64,000 nucleotides of DNA from Vibrio pelagius (GTDB lineage Bacteria; Pseudomonadota; Gammaproteobacteria; Enterobacterales; Vibrionaceae), in the NCBI RefSeq assembly GCF_024347575.1, contig NZ_AP025503.1:3100001-3164000 (forward strand). Direction: 5' to 3'. The notes under the pieces were generated by a model. It did not search any database, was not told the DNA's origin, and worked only from the letters and a program-made list of their open reading frames with translations. Of the stretch, positions 1 through 7,934 are shown in pieces. Position numbers and translations under genes: made by a program. Position 1 is the first letter of the stretch, and each line of letters opens with the position of its first letter.

Positions 1-127
1 ATCTTATGGCAATCAGCGTCATCATTGATCGCCTAAATTAGAATCAAGGTTACAATTCGTTAACAACGTACTGGCTAAATATCGTTTCCACTGCCAATCT
101 AGCTCTGCATATGAAAAGGAGAAGATC

Positions 128-1885
128 ATGCAGTGGAAAACAAAACTAACAACCCTCGCCACTTCTACCCTACTTTTTGCCTCTCATGTCAGTTGGGCAA
201 ATCAAGCTGCCGATTCCGTCGCCCCAGAACAAAGTAGTGGTTTAGAAACCAAGCAACTCGTCAAAGCCAACGATTGGATGGTCACAGCAGCCAACCCATT
301 GGCAACACAAGCAGGCGCTGACGTACTTGCGCGTGGTGGTAACGCAGTAGACGCCATGGTTGCGGTGCAGCTAATGCTTGGCTTGGTTGAACCACAATCG
401 TCTGGAATTGGTGGGGGTGCCTTCCTTGTCTATTTTGATAACGAAGCCAAACAGCTAAAGACCTACGATGGCCGCGAGACTGCACCACTAGATGCGACCC
501 CTCGCCTGTTCCAAGACGAAAATGGAAAGCCCCTTAAATTTTACGATGCCGTTGTTGGTGGCCGTTCGGTGGGCACACCGGGTACTGTTCAATTGTTATG
601 GGATACTCACCAGAAATACGGCAAGTTGGAGTGGGCATCATTGATAGAGCCCGTCGCTCAATTGGCGAAAAAAGGCTTTACCATCAGCCCACGCTTAGCG
701 ACATTGATTGCCAATGATCAACAGCGCCTTAGCCGCTTTGCCACCACTAAAGCTTATTTTTTTAATGCCGATGGCAGCCCAAAGAGCGCAGGAACTCTTC
801 TTAAAAACCCAGAGTACGCCGCAACACTAGAGGCCATTGCTAAAGACGGCGCCAAAGCGTTTTATCAAAGTGAAATATCTGCTGATATCATCAAAACAGT
901 ACAAACCGCTAAGGGGAACCCTGGTGTCTTAGCGCAAAAAGACTTCGACGCTTACTCCATCAAGCAACGCGAACCAGTATGTTCCGCTTATGAGAGCTAC
1001 GATATCTGTGGCATGGGACCACCAAGTTCAGGTGCCCTCACCGTCGGTCAAATCTTAGCGATGACCGAGCAGTTTGATCTCAAATCTTGGGGACCAAACG
1101 ATGCAAAATCTTGGCAAGTGTTAGCAGACGCTTCTCGCCTAGCCTTTGCAGACCGTGGTATGTACATGGCAGACCAAGATTACGTACCAATGCCAACACA
1201 GGGGTTAGTAAACACTGACTACCTTAAAGAGCGTGCGCAGCTCATCACTGCAGGAAAAGCATTAGAAAGCGCGCCATCAGGCACGCCACCTTGGGATCAC
1301 GCGATGCAAAGAAGCCAAGATATCTCGATTGAGCTTCCTTCCACCAGCCACTTTAATATCGTCGATAGCGATGGCAATGTCGTGTCCATGACCACTACGA
1401 TTGAGAATGCGTTTGGCTCGCGCTTAATGGTGAGAGGCTTCCTACTTAATAATGAATTAACCGACTTCTCATTCAAAACTCATAACGATGGTAAGCCTAT
1501 TGCTAACCGCCTAGAACCGGGCAAGCGTCCACGCTCTTCGATGGCGCCAACCATCATTATGCAAGATGACAAGCCTTACATGGCGATTGGCTCTCCGGGT
1601 GGCAGCCGCATCATAGGTTATGTTGCACAAGCAATCATCGCTCACACACAGTGGGATATGGATATTCAGCAAGCGATCAACCAACCACACTTCCTAAATC
1701 GTTTTGGTACCTTAGATCTAGAAAAAGGTACCTCAGCCGAAAACTTCAAACCTGAGCTAGAAAAGATGGGATTTGAAGTCAATATTCGCGATCTTAACTC
1801 TGGTTTACACGCTATTCGCATCACTAAAGATGGTTTAGAGGGGGCAGCAGACCCTCGTCGTGAAGGTGCAGCGATAGGTAAATAG
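128..1885 (+). CDS. ggt: Gamma-glutamyltranspeptidase (glutathione hydrolase)
   Basis: Periplasmic enzyme that removes the gamma-glutamyl group from glutathione and passes it to water or an amino acid. The 585-aa product is full length for the family. It opens with a typical signal peptide (MQWKTKLTTLATSTLLF, Ala-rich end near residue 25). GGT proteins are made as proenzymes that self-cleave before a Thr nucleophile. Here that Thr is residue 406, in LPSTSHFNIVDSDGN, followed by the conserved NVVSMTTTIENAFGS stretch. The GSPGGSRI oxyanion/substrate loop is near residue 500. AAAGGAGAAG lies just ahead of the ATG and fixes the start. The gene stands alone; a palindrome and an sRNA gene follow it. 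Confidence 0.95.
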   Translation: MQWKTKLTTLATSTLLFASHVSWANQAADSVAPEQSSGLETKQLVKANDWMVTAANPLATQAGADVLARGGNAVDAMVAVQLMLGLVEPQSSGIGGGAFLVYFDNEAKQLKTYDGRETAPLDATPRLFQDENGKPLKFYDAVVGGRSVGTPGTVQLLWDTHQKYGKLEWASLIEPVAQLAKKGFTISPRLATLIANDQQRLSRFATTKAYFFNADGSPKSAGTLLKNPEYAATLEAIAKDGAKAFYQSEISADIIKTVQTAKGNPGVLAQKDFDAYSIKQREPVCSAYESYDICGMGPPSSGALTVGQILAMTEQFDLKSWGPNDAKSWQVLADASRLAFADRGMYMADQDYVPMPTQGLVNTDYLKERAQLITAGKALESAPSGTPPWDHAMQRSQDISIELPSTSHFNIVDSDGNVVSMTTTIENAFGSRLMVRGFLLNNELTDFSFKTHNDGKPIANRLEPGKRPRSSMAPTIIMQDDKPYMAIGSPGGSRIIGYVAQAIIAHTQWDMDIQQAINQPHFLNRFGTLDLEKGTSAENFKPELEKMGFEVNIRDLNSGLHAIRITKDGLEGAADPRREGAAIGK

Positions 1886-1910
1886 TCGGTTATTACGCCT
1901 TTTTACTCGC

Positions 1911-1940
1911 TGCTTTGTGAGAGATCTCTTACAAAGCAGT
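1911..1940. promoter_or_regulatory. Palindrome containing a GacA/VarA (UvrY)-type activator site
   Basis: The core TGTGAG-AGATCT-CTTACA (1916-1933) differs by one base from the GacA/UvrY/VarA upstream activating sequence TGTAAG-N6-CTTACA. The palindrome extends outward to about 15 bp per arm (CTGCTTTG...CAAAGCAG). It lies about 160 bp before the inferred csrB start, a usual distance for the UvrY site of csrB genes. It could also act as a hairpin at the end of ggt, but no T-run follows it on either strand. Confidence 0.6.
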
Positions 1941-2057
1941 GAGTATATATCGATATTTCACTAAGAAAACTAGTAACAATAGAACCTAAACCATTGAAAT
2001 TAAACAATGCGTATATTTTATCATCAATATTACTGTAAGAAATTTGAGTTTCGACCA

Positions 2058-2085
2058 TTGCTGATAAATTGGGGATCGGTAATAT
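2058..2085 (+). promoter_or_regulatory. Putative sigma-70 promoter of the CsrB RNA
   Basis: TTGCTG (2058-2063) and TAATAT (2080-2085) are spaced 16 bp apart. They place the first base near 2091, exactly where a GGA-bearing hairpin (GTGTC...GACAC) begins. Confidence 0.6.
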
Positions 2086-2090
2086 GAATG

Positions 2091-2510
2091 GTGTCGGAAG
2101 GATGCTGACACGGAACAGGAAAACACCAAGGACTTGGTTATCTTCAGGATGAAGATTCGATTACTCAGGATGAATAATCGGCACGGATAGCGAAATAGGA
2201 CATTGAATGGACGCAATAGTAACTAGGATGGTTGCTACTAAGGAAAGACAATGGACACCTCTGGACGAGGAAAGGACTGAACATCAGGATGATGTAAGGG
2301 ACACCGCTCAAGGAACAAGTGACGCGCGCTAACGAGGATTGTTGGCAGATCAGGATAAGATCAAGGACACCGCTAGGAAGGCGACGAAAGGAATACGCTG
2401 AAGGATAACAGCACACTATCATGGATTAGATGCATGGAGCACACTTAGTAGCCGGATTGCTGCGAGTAAGACTATAGACCCCGATGAGCGCAAGCTCTCG
2501 GGGTTTTTCT
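2091..2510 (+). ncRNA. csrB: CsrB-family regulatory RNA (CsrA sponge)
   Basis: RNA of about 420 nt that should bind and sequester the translational regulator CsrA. By eye it holds about 28 GGA motifs, many as AGGAT, AAGGAC or CAGGATGA, the CsrA recognition core, and many sit in small hairpin loops (for example GTGTC-ggaaggatgct-GACAC at 2091-2111). No long ORF covers it. It ends in a strong GC hairpin plus T-run. Vibrios usually carry several such RNAs (csrB, csrC, csrD), so the exact paralogue letter is uncertain. Together with the upstream VarA-type palindrome this fits control by the VarS/VarA two-component system. The 5' end is inferred from the promoter. Confidence 0.85.
2477..2510 (+). 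terminator. Intrinsic terminator of the CsrB RNA
   Basis: The stem ACCCCGATGAGC / GCTCTCGGGGT closes on a GCAA loop and is followed by TTTTTCTTT. Confidence 0.9.
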
Positions 2511-2561
2511 TTATCTGCTGTTTATCGCCTTTCTGGGTACTCAACCTAAGTATCGCTCAAC

Positions 2562-2588
2562 AAAAAAGCCACCCAAAGGCAGCTTTTC
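2562..2588 (-). terminator. Probable terminator after uvrD
   Basis: On the minus strand an imperfect stem (AGCTGCC / GGTGGCT) is followed by TTTTTTG, about 30 bp past the uvrD stop. Confidence 0.55.
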
Positions 2589-2615
2589 ATCAACTCTTTC
2601 AAATCTGTCTAGCGT

Positions 2616-4793
2616 TTAACCTAGCTTCTCCAAACGAGCGTAAGCAGTCACCAGCCATTTGATCCCTTCACCATTGAAGGCCACCTGAACTCGGCTCTGT
2701 GGACCACTGCCCTCAAAGTTGATAATGGTACCTTCACCAAACTTAGGGTGTTTAACACGTGAACCTAAGCTAAAACCAGTTTCGTTGAAGTTCTCTTTGA
2801 CTGCGGTTTGTCCAAAGCGACCACTGCTTGCTGGGCGACTCACCTGTGCTTTCATTCGTACTTCATCAAGACAAGTTTCAGGCAGTTCACGAATGAATCG
2901 CGATGGCTTGTGGTACTTGTCTTGTCCATACAGGCGACGCATTTCTGCGTAGGTGATATAGAGCTTTTCCATTGCACGCGTCATACCTACGTAGCAGAGA
3001 CGACGCTCCTCTTCCAAGCGCATCGCATCTTCGGCAGACATCTGGCTCGGGAACATTCCTTCTTCGACACCAACCATAAACACCATTGGGAACTCAAGAC
3101 CTTTAGCACTGTGCAGAGTCATCAATTGAACAGCGTCATCAAACTCATCAGCCTGACCTTCACCCGCTTCCAGTGCGGCATGAGTCAAAAATGCCGTCAG
3201 CAAGCTCATCTCTTCGGCTTCTTCTGGCTTCTCGAATTGACGAGTCGCCGTTACTAGTTCTTCCAAGTTCTCAATACGTGCCTTCGACTTCTCGCCTTTT
3301 TCTTGCTCATACATAGCAAACAAGCCAGACGACTTAATCACGTGGTCAGTCTGTTCATGCAGGCTCATCTCGTGAGTATCATCTTCTAGTGCGTTGATAA
3401 GCTCGATAAATCGGCTCAATGCCCCTGCTGCTCTGCCCGCCAAAACTTGTTCTTCAAGAAGCGCGATACTCGCCTGCCACATCGTCGCGCCACGATCGCG
3501 TGCAGCAAAACGAATGGTCTCTAAGGTTTTATCACCCATACCGCGCGTTGGCGTATTCACCACACGCTCAAAGGCTGCGTCATCATTGCGGTTAGACATC
3601 AATCGCAGATAGCTCAGTGCATCTTTGATCTCCTGACGTTCGAAGAATCGCATGCCGCCGTAGATACGGTAAGGTAATCCACCTTGAATCAAAGCTTCTT
3701 CGAGTACACGAGACTGGGCGTTGTTACGATAAAGCATCGCCGTATCATTCAGCGCGCCGCCCTTATCTTGCCACTCTTTAATTTTGCTCACCGTAAAGCG
3801 CGCTTCGTCGAGCTCGTTGTAAGCGGAATAAACCGAGATAGGCTCACCATCGTTGCCGTCCGTCCACAGCTCTTTGCCCATACGTTCAGTATTATTCGAA
3901 ATCAATTCGTTCGATGCTTGCAGAATGGTTTTGGTTGAGCGGTAGTTTTGTTCCAAACGAATGGTGGAGGCACCTGGAAACTCATCTAAGAACTTTTGGA
4001 TATTCTCAATTTTAGCACCGCGCCAGCCGTAGATTGATTGGTCATCATCGCCGACGATCATCACTCGACAGTCAGGACCTGCCATCATGCGCAGCCATGC
4101 GTATTGAATGTTGTTGGTATCTTGAAATTCGTCGACCAAGATATGCTTGAAACGCGCTTGGTAGTGTTCACGAATGTGCTTCTTATCACGCAGAAGTTCA
4201 TGACAACGCAGCAAGATCTCAGCAAAATCGACCAAGCCCGCACGATCACACGCCTCCTGATACGCAGCATAGATCTTAAGCCAGGTCTTGGTGACTGGGT
4301 CATTGTAGGAATCGATATGGCTTGGACGTAAGCCTTCATCTTTCTTGCCATTGATCCACCAAGAAGCCTGTTTCGCTGGCCACTGCTTCTCATCGAGATT
4401 TTGCGCTTTAATCAAGCGGCGCAATAGACGAATCTGATCATCAGAGTCAATGATTTGGAAGTCTTCTGGTAATTTTGCATCTAAGTAGTGAGCGCGTAAA
4501 ACACGGTGGCAAATCCCGTGAAAGGTGCCGTTCCACATACCTGAAGAGCTACCCATCATCAGCTCATCAATACGACCACGCATTTCAGCGGCCGCTTTGT
4601 TGGTAAAGGTTACCGACATAATCGAAAACGGCGATGCCTGCTCTACGGTTTGCAGCCAAGCGATACGGTGCACCAGCACTCGCGTTTTACCACTGCCTGC
4701 TCCCGCTAAGATCAGCAAATTTTCTAAGGGTGCAGCCACTGCCTCACGCTGCTTGTCGTTGAGGCCATCGAGTAAAAGCGAAGGATCAATCAT
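2616..4793 (-). CDS. uvrD: DNA helicase II (UvrD)
   Basis: SF1A 3'-5' helicase of nucleotide excision repair and methyl-directed mismatch repair. The 725-aa protein is full length. Visible motifs in order: Q-motif LNDKQREAV (about 11-19), Walker A AGAGSGKT (about 30-37), motif Ia SVTFTNKAAAEM, Walker B VDEFQDTN (about 220), motif III GDDDQSIYGWRGA, motif IV LEQNYRS, motif V TLHSAKGLEF, and motif VI YVGMTRA. The C-terminal region ends in the Tudor-like KHPKFGEGTIINFEG segment that contacts RNA polymerase in UvrD proteins. A LexA-like box lies 17 bp upstream, so SOS induction is likely. Confidence 0.97.
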   Translation of the reverse strand: MIDPSLLLDGLNDKQREAVAAPLENLLILAGAGSGKTRVLVHRIAWLQTVEQASPFSIMSVTFTNKAAAEMRGRIDELMMGSSSGMWNGTFHGICHRVLRAHYLDAKLPEDFQIIDSDDQIRLLRRLIKAQNLDEKQWPAKQASWWINGKKDEGLRPSHIDSYNDPVTKTWLKIYAAYQEACDRAGLVDFAEILLRCHELLRDKKHIREHYQARFKHILVDEFQDTNNIQYAWLRMMAGPDCRVMIVGDDDQSIYGWRGAKIENIQKFLDEFPGASTIRLEQNYRSTKTILQASNELISNNTERMGKELWTDGNDGEPISVYSAYNELDEARFTVSKIKEWQDKGGALNDTAMLYRNNAQSRVLEEALIQGGLPYRIYGGMRFFERQEIKDALSYLRLMSNRNDDAAFERVVNTPTRGMGDKTLETIRFAARDRGATMWQASIALLEEQVLAGRAAGALSRFIELINALEDDTHEMSLHEQTDHVIKSSGLFAMYEQEKGEKSKARIENLEELVTATRQFEKPEEAEEMSLLTAFLTHAALEAGEGQADEFDDAVQLMTLHSAKGLEFPMVFMVGVEEGMFPSQMSAEDAMRLEEERRLCYVGMTRAMEKLYITYAEMRRLYGQDKYHKPSRFIRELPETCLDEVRMKAQVSRPASSGRFGQTAVKENFNETGFSLGSRVKHPKFGEGTIINFEGSGPQSRVQVAFNGEGIKWLVTAYARLEKLG

Positions 4794-4809
4794 TTGGGTT
4801 TGCTCACTA

Positions 4810-4825
4810 CTGGGTATTTATACAT
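4810..4825 (-). promoter_or_regulatory. Candidate LexA (SOS) operator of uvrD
   Basis: The minus strand reads ATGTATAAATACCCAG, close to the E. coli uvrD SOS box (CTGTATATATACCCAG, recalled), with the CAG half intact. It sits directly before the uvrD start. Confidence 0.6.
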
Positions 4826-5058
4826 AAAAGTTGATTATAACCTAAACACAGTGCGCAGTTTAGGAGAATAAGAAGAAAAAACATCCAAAAATAAGCTATT
4901 AATAATCATAACCTTACCCCCTAATGCATCACTCACTTCTATATTTCTTCGGTTGTTTTGAAATTATTTCTTAGTTCTTCCTATCCTTTTTACTAAGCAA
5001 GTTAACAAAACCTTAACCTGCTCAATGTAAATAACAATTAAGTCTAGAGGGAATGACT

Positions 5059-5319
5059 ATGAAAAATTCTAATCTTGCTGTAACCGCTGCAATCACAAGT
5101 GTACTAGCGTTTGGTGGTACTGTCTTAACTTCAGCTCCGGCAGAAGCGGCAGCGAAAGAGAAGTGTTATGGCGTGTCTAAAGCTGGTCAAAATGACTGTG
5201 CGACTAAAACAAGCTCATGTGCTGGTACAGCAAAAGAAGATAACCAAAGCGATGCATTCGTTGTCGTACCTAAAGGGCTTTGTGACAAGCTTGCTGGCGG
5301 TAGTACTCAATCTTCGTAA
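5059..5319 (+). CDS. Bufferin-type RiPP precursor (BufA1-like, DUF2282)
   Basis: Small secreted Cys-containing peptide of 86 aa. Its N-terminal signal peptide ([20 protein letters not shown], ending near TSAPAEAAA) precedes a mature part with four cysteines: [20 protein letters not shown] and PKGLCDK. This is the DUF2282 pattern. Bufferin precursors of this family are modified on cysteines by a DUF692 enzyme and then bind copper in the periplasm (family knowledge). The second of two close ATGs was chosen because AGAGGGA is correctly spaced for it. The next two genes encode the matching enzyme and partner. The metal role here is inferred. Confidence 0.85.
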   Translation: MKNSNLAVTAAITSVLAFGGTVLTSAPAEAAAKEKCYGVSKAGQNDCATKTSSCAGTAKEDNQSDAFVVVPKGLCDKLAGGSTQSS

Positions 5320-5391
5320 TACCCGTTATCAACCAGGTGAGCATGCTCATCAGCTCACCTGGATTGTTCCACCCACCTAAGGAGAATACCT

Positions 5392-6255
5392 GTGGCTCAT
5401 CCTCTACACCCGCTGGCAGGCGTGGGTTTAAGAACACCTCACTTAGACTATTTTAGCCACAACTCTAATAAGGTCGACTGGTTAGAGATCCACAGTGAGA
5501 ATTACTTCTCCCCAAATACAAAAGCAACTGAACAACTCAGGGCGATTCGACAAGACCATGAGATTAGCTGCCATGGCGTAGGTTTATCACTGGGCTCTGT
5601 GGAGCGTATCAGTCAGGAGCACTTGTTCCTGCTCAAACGCCTAATCAGCGACATTCAGCCATTTTTAGTATCAGACCATCTAAGTTGGAGCCAAACCGGT
5701 GGCTATCATTTCAATGACCTATTGCCACTGCCTTATACCGAAGAAGCACTCGATGTGTTTTGTCGCAATGTACTCGAGGTTCAGGATGCTCTGCAAAGGC
5801 CCTTGCTGATTGAAAACCCTTCGAGCTATCTGGCATTCAAACACTCGACGATTCCAGAGTGGCAGTTCCTTGCTGAAGTTCAAAAACGAACTGAGTGCCG
5901 ATTGCTGCTCGACTTCAACAATATTTTTGTCTCTTCGTTCAATCATCAATTCAGTTGTGACGACTACCTCGAGGGAATTCCGGCCGATGCAGTGGACGAG
6001 ATCCACCTTGCTGGTTTTACTAAGAAGCAGCTAGAAGATGGTGAGATATGGATAGACACCCACAGTAAGCCGGTTTGTGATGAAGTGTGGCAACTCTACA
6101 AACAATGGCTTATGACACACGGCGCGCGGCATACATTGATCGAATGGGACCTAGATATCCCAGAGCCTGAGGTGTTGCTTAATGAAGCTGAAAAAGCCAG
6201 CCACCTACTGCATCACTATCAAAGTGCAGAGTCATTACGAGGCCAAGCATCATGA
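5392..6255 (+). CDS. DUF692 multinuclear iron-dependent oxidative enzyme (BufB/MbnB-like)
   Basis: TIM-barrel enzyme of the MNIO family (DUF692, 287 aa). These proteins use two or three iron ions to oxidise cysteine residues of a precursor peptide, as MbnB does in methanobactin and BufB in bufferin synthesis. Visible family motifs are GVGLRTPH at the start, LEIHSENYF (about 29), SDHLSWSQ (about 96), LLIENPSSYL (about 141), LLLDFNNIFVSS (about 173), DEIHLAGF (about 204), DTHSKPV (about 224), and IEWDLDIP. The His, Asp and Glu residues in these motifs are the expected metal ligands. Translation starts at GTG, with AAGGAG 7 bp upstream. The stop overlaps the next start (ATGA). Confidence 0.92.
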   Translation: MAHPLHPLAGVGLRTPHLDYFSHNSNKVDWLEIHSENYFSPNTKATEQLRAIRQDHEISCHGVGLSLGSVERISQEHLFLLKRLISDIQPFLVSDHLSWSQTGGYHFNDLLPLPYTEEALDVFCRNVLEVQDALQRPLLIENPSSYLAFKHSTIPEWQFLAEVQKRTECRLLLDFNNIFVSSFNHQFSCDDYLEGIPADAVDEIHLAGFTKKQLEDGEIWIDTHSKPVCDEVWQLYKQWLMTHGARHTLIEWDLDIPEPEVLLNEAEKASHLLHHYQSAESLRGQAS

Positions 6256-7010
6256 GTTCCTTAGCTGAAATACAACAAGCATTTGGTGATGCGCTCCGTT
6301 ATCGAGGTGATGATTCACTGTGTCAGGTCGTTAGCGATCACTTCTCAGATAGCCAGAGGCTACAAATCTATCGTAACAACTATGTGATTGGTGTGAGTGA
6401 TGTACTTGCGGCTACCTATCCTCTTGTCCAAGCCTTGGTTGGTGAAGAGTGTTTCGCCCAATTGGCACGTCATCATGTGCTTAGTACGCCACCTCAATCG
6501 GGTGATATAACAGAGTACGGAGAAGGCTTTGATGAGGTCGTTAAGCACTTTCCAGCGGTTGTCGAAGCCGCTCCTTACCTGACAAACATGATTCAGTACG
6601 AGTGGCACAAAGATGCGCTAATGCGTGCCGAATCAAAACCAGCGACGACAGGACAATATCCACTGGCGGCTCTCTCTGCAATTCCAGAGCATCAGCATGC
6701 TGAGTTGGTGTTTCACTTGCTTCCAGACATTGTCTTGCTCAACTTCGATTATCAAGTGCTGACTTTAGAACAAGCCATCATCAATAACCAACTCGACGGA
6801 CTCAATATCGCCCAACCGGAATTTGCTGTCTTACAGAAAATAAATAACCATACCTTGGAGCCTCATATCGTGACGTCAGAAGTCTTCCAGCTTCTGCAAG
6901 CCTTCCAAGCCCAACAAATGCTCGCTGATATCGACCCAATACTGCTAGCCCATCTTAATGATGTCTTGGCGCTCAATATCATCTCTGGATTTTCTATTAG
7001 CGGTAAATAG
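6252..7010 (+). CDS. DUF2063 partner protein (BufC/MbnC-like)
   Basis: 252-aa protein that starts inside the DUF692 gene (4-bp ATGA overlap), a sign of translational coupling and complex formation. Its N-terminal part shows the DUF2063 pattern: LAEIQQAFGDALR, then RLQIYRNNYVIGVSDVLAATYPLVQALVGEECFAQLARHHV. In methanobactin and bufferin systems this partner forms a heterodimer with the MNIO enzyme and presents the precursor peptide. The C-terminal half is less conserved. The full set precursor, enzyme and partner is present in the right order. Confidence 0.88.
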   Translation: MSSLAEIQQAFGDALRYRGDDSLCQVVSDHFSDSQRLQIYRNNYVIGVSDVLAATYPLVQALVGEECFAQLARHHVLSTPPQSGDITEYGEGFDEVVKHFPAVVEAAPYLTNMIQYEWHKDALMRAESKPATTGQYPLAALSAIPEHQHAELVFHLLPDIVLLNFDYQVLTLEQAIINNQLDGLNIAQPEFAVLQKINNHTLEPHIVTSEVFQLLQAFQAQQMLADIDPILLAHLNDVLALNIISGFSISGK

Positions 7011-7020
7011 GAGAAATAAA

Positions 7021-7479
7021 ATGGATAACGACACCGTGACCAACATAATGGCTCAGTACGATAGCCTCGTTGATAAGTTCCAGGCCCTGTTTGTACCAGC
7101 GTTACTGCTGTTTTGTCGCCTATGGGTTGCTTGGGTCTTCTTTAATTCCGGGCTGACCAAGATTGCCACTTGGGATAGCACTCTGTTTCTGTTCGAACTC
7201 GAGTATCAAGTCCCGCTCATTCCTTGGGAAATGGCGGCCTATCTGGGTACAGCTGCCGAATTGATTCTTCCAGTGTTTATTACATTAGGCTTATTAAGTC
7301 GACCTATGGCGGTTGTCTTATTCGCATTTAATGTAATTGCTGTCGTCTCATACCCAGTACTTTGGGAGCAAGGTTTCTACGACCATCAACTGTGGGGGTT
7401 AATGATACTGATTGTGATTGTTTGGGGTGTGGGTCCATTCTCACTTGATCGTATCCTAAAGCAGCAGTTTCGAGGCTGA
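7021..7479 (+). CDS. DoxX-family membrane protein
   Basis: 152-aa inner-membrane protein with about four hydrophobic segments (near residues 20-40, 60-85, 90-110 and 118-138). It carries DoxX features: FCRLWVAWVFFNSGLTK and AELILPVFITLGLLSRPMA. DoxX proteins frequently accompany bufferin-type operons (recalled). The exact function is unknown, possibly redox or quinone-linked. The ATG at 7021 is preferred over an in-frame upstream ATG because AGGAG directly precedes it and the longer form would overlap the previous gene. A terminator follows, so this is the operon's last gene. Confidence 0.85.
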   Translation: MDNDTVTNIMAQYDSLVDKFQALFVPALLLFCRLWVAWVFFNSGLTKIATWDSTLFLFELEYQVPLIPWEMAAYLGTAAELILPVFITLGLLSRPMAVVLFAFNVIAVVSYPVLWEQGFYDHQLWGLMILIVIVWGVGPFSLDRILKQQFRG

Positions 7480-7497
7480 CCTCCACATCTCAAGATC

Positions 7498-7527
7498 AAA
7501 AAAACCACTCGTTTGAGTGGTTTTTGT
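7498..7527. terminator. Bidirectional terminator between the DoxX gene and the 93-aa ORF
   Basis: AAAACCACTC / GAGTGGTTTT stem with an A-run on the left and a T-run on the right. It can serve the convergent genes on both sides. Confidence 0.85.
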
Positions 7528-7548
7528 TTACCAAGTAACATCACACCA

Positions 7549-7830
7549 TTACTTGTTCAGAAATGCCTGTAGATCTTCTGCAGAAATGCCTTGCTCTACC
7601 ATCTCTTTTGCTAACAGTTGAACTTGTTCACCTTTACGGTCTTCAATCACACTCTGAAATTGGAACACAATATCGCGTAGTGTGTTAATTGGAACCTGCT
7701 TTGCAGCGCTGCGAATACGCTCACCACTTTGGTTACCAAGCTCGTTCAGCAATTTTCCAAACATGACCTTTTCAGGGGCGTCTTCCATTTGTTCTAAGAC
7801 ACGTGCCATTTCGTAGGTTGTTAATGACAT
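7549..7830 (-). CDS. Small hypothetical protein
   Basis: I do not recognise the family. The 93-aa product (from MSLTTYEMARVL) is charged and predicted mostly helical, with no signal peptide, membrane segment or cysteines. It ends in LLAKEMVEQGISAEDLQAFLNK, which resembles the short helix-turn-helix end of several small Vibrio proteins. A GTG start 27 bp further upstream is possible, but GGAT near the ATG favours the shorter form. Its own terminator and convergent placement suggest a real single-gene unit. Confidence 0.7.
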   Translation of the reverse strand: MSLTTYEMARVLEQMEDAPEKVMFGKLLNELGNQSGERIRSAAKQVPINTLRDIVFQFQSVIEDRKGEQVQLLAKEMVEQGISAEDLQAFLNK

Positions 7831-7934
7831 TACAGTATTATCCGTTGTGATACTCACATTTTAATGAACGATAAATATACCATGTTTTAACGATGGAGAA
7901 ACTGTCCATCTGTATAATTTGTCATCCAATTGAC

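Noticed and set aside
2165..2422. 85-codon minus-strand ORF through the CsrB region
   Set aside because: It is the complement of GGA-rich RNA, with Ser/Pro/Leu-rich composition and no start signal.
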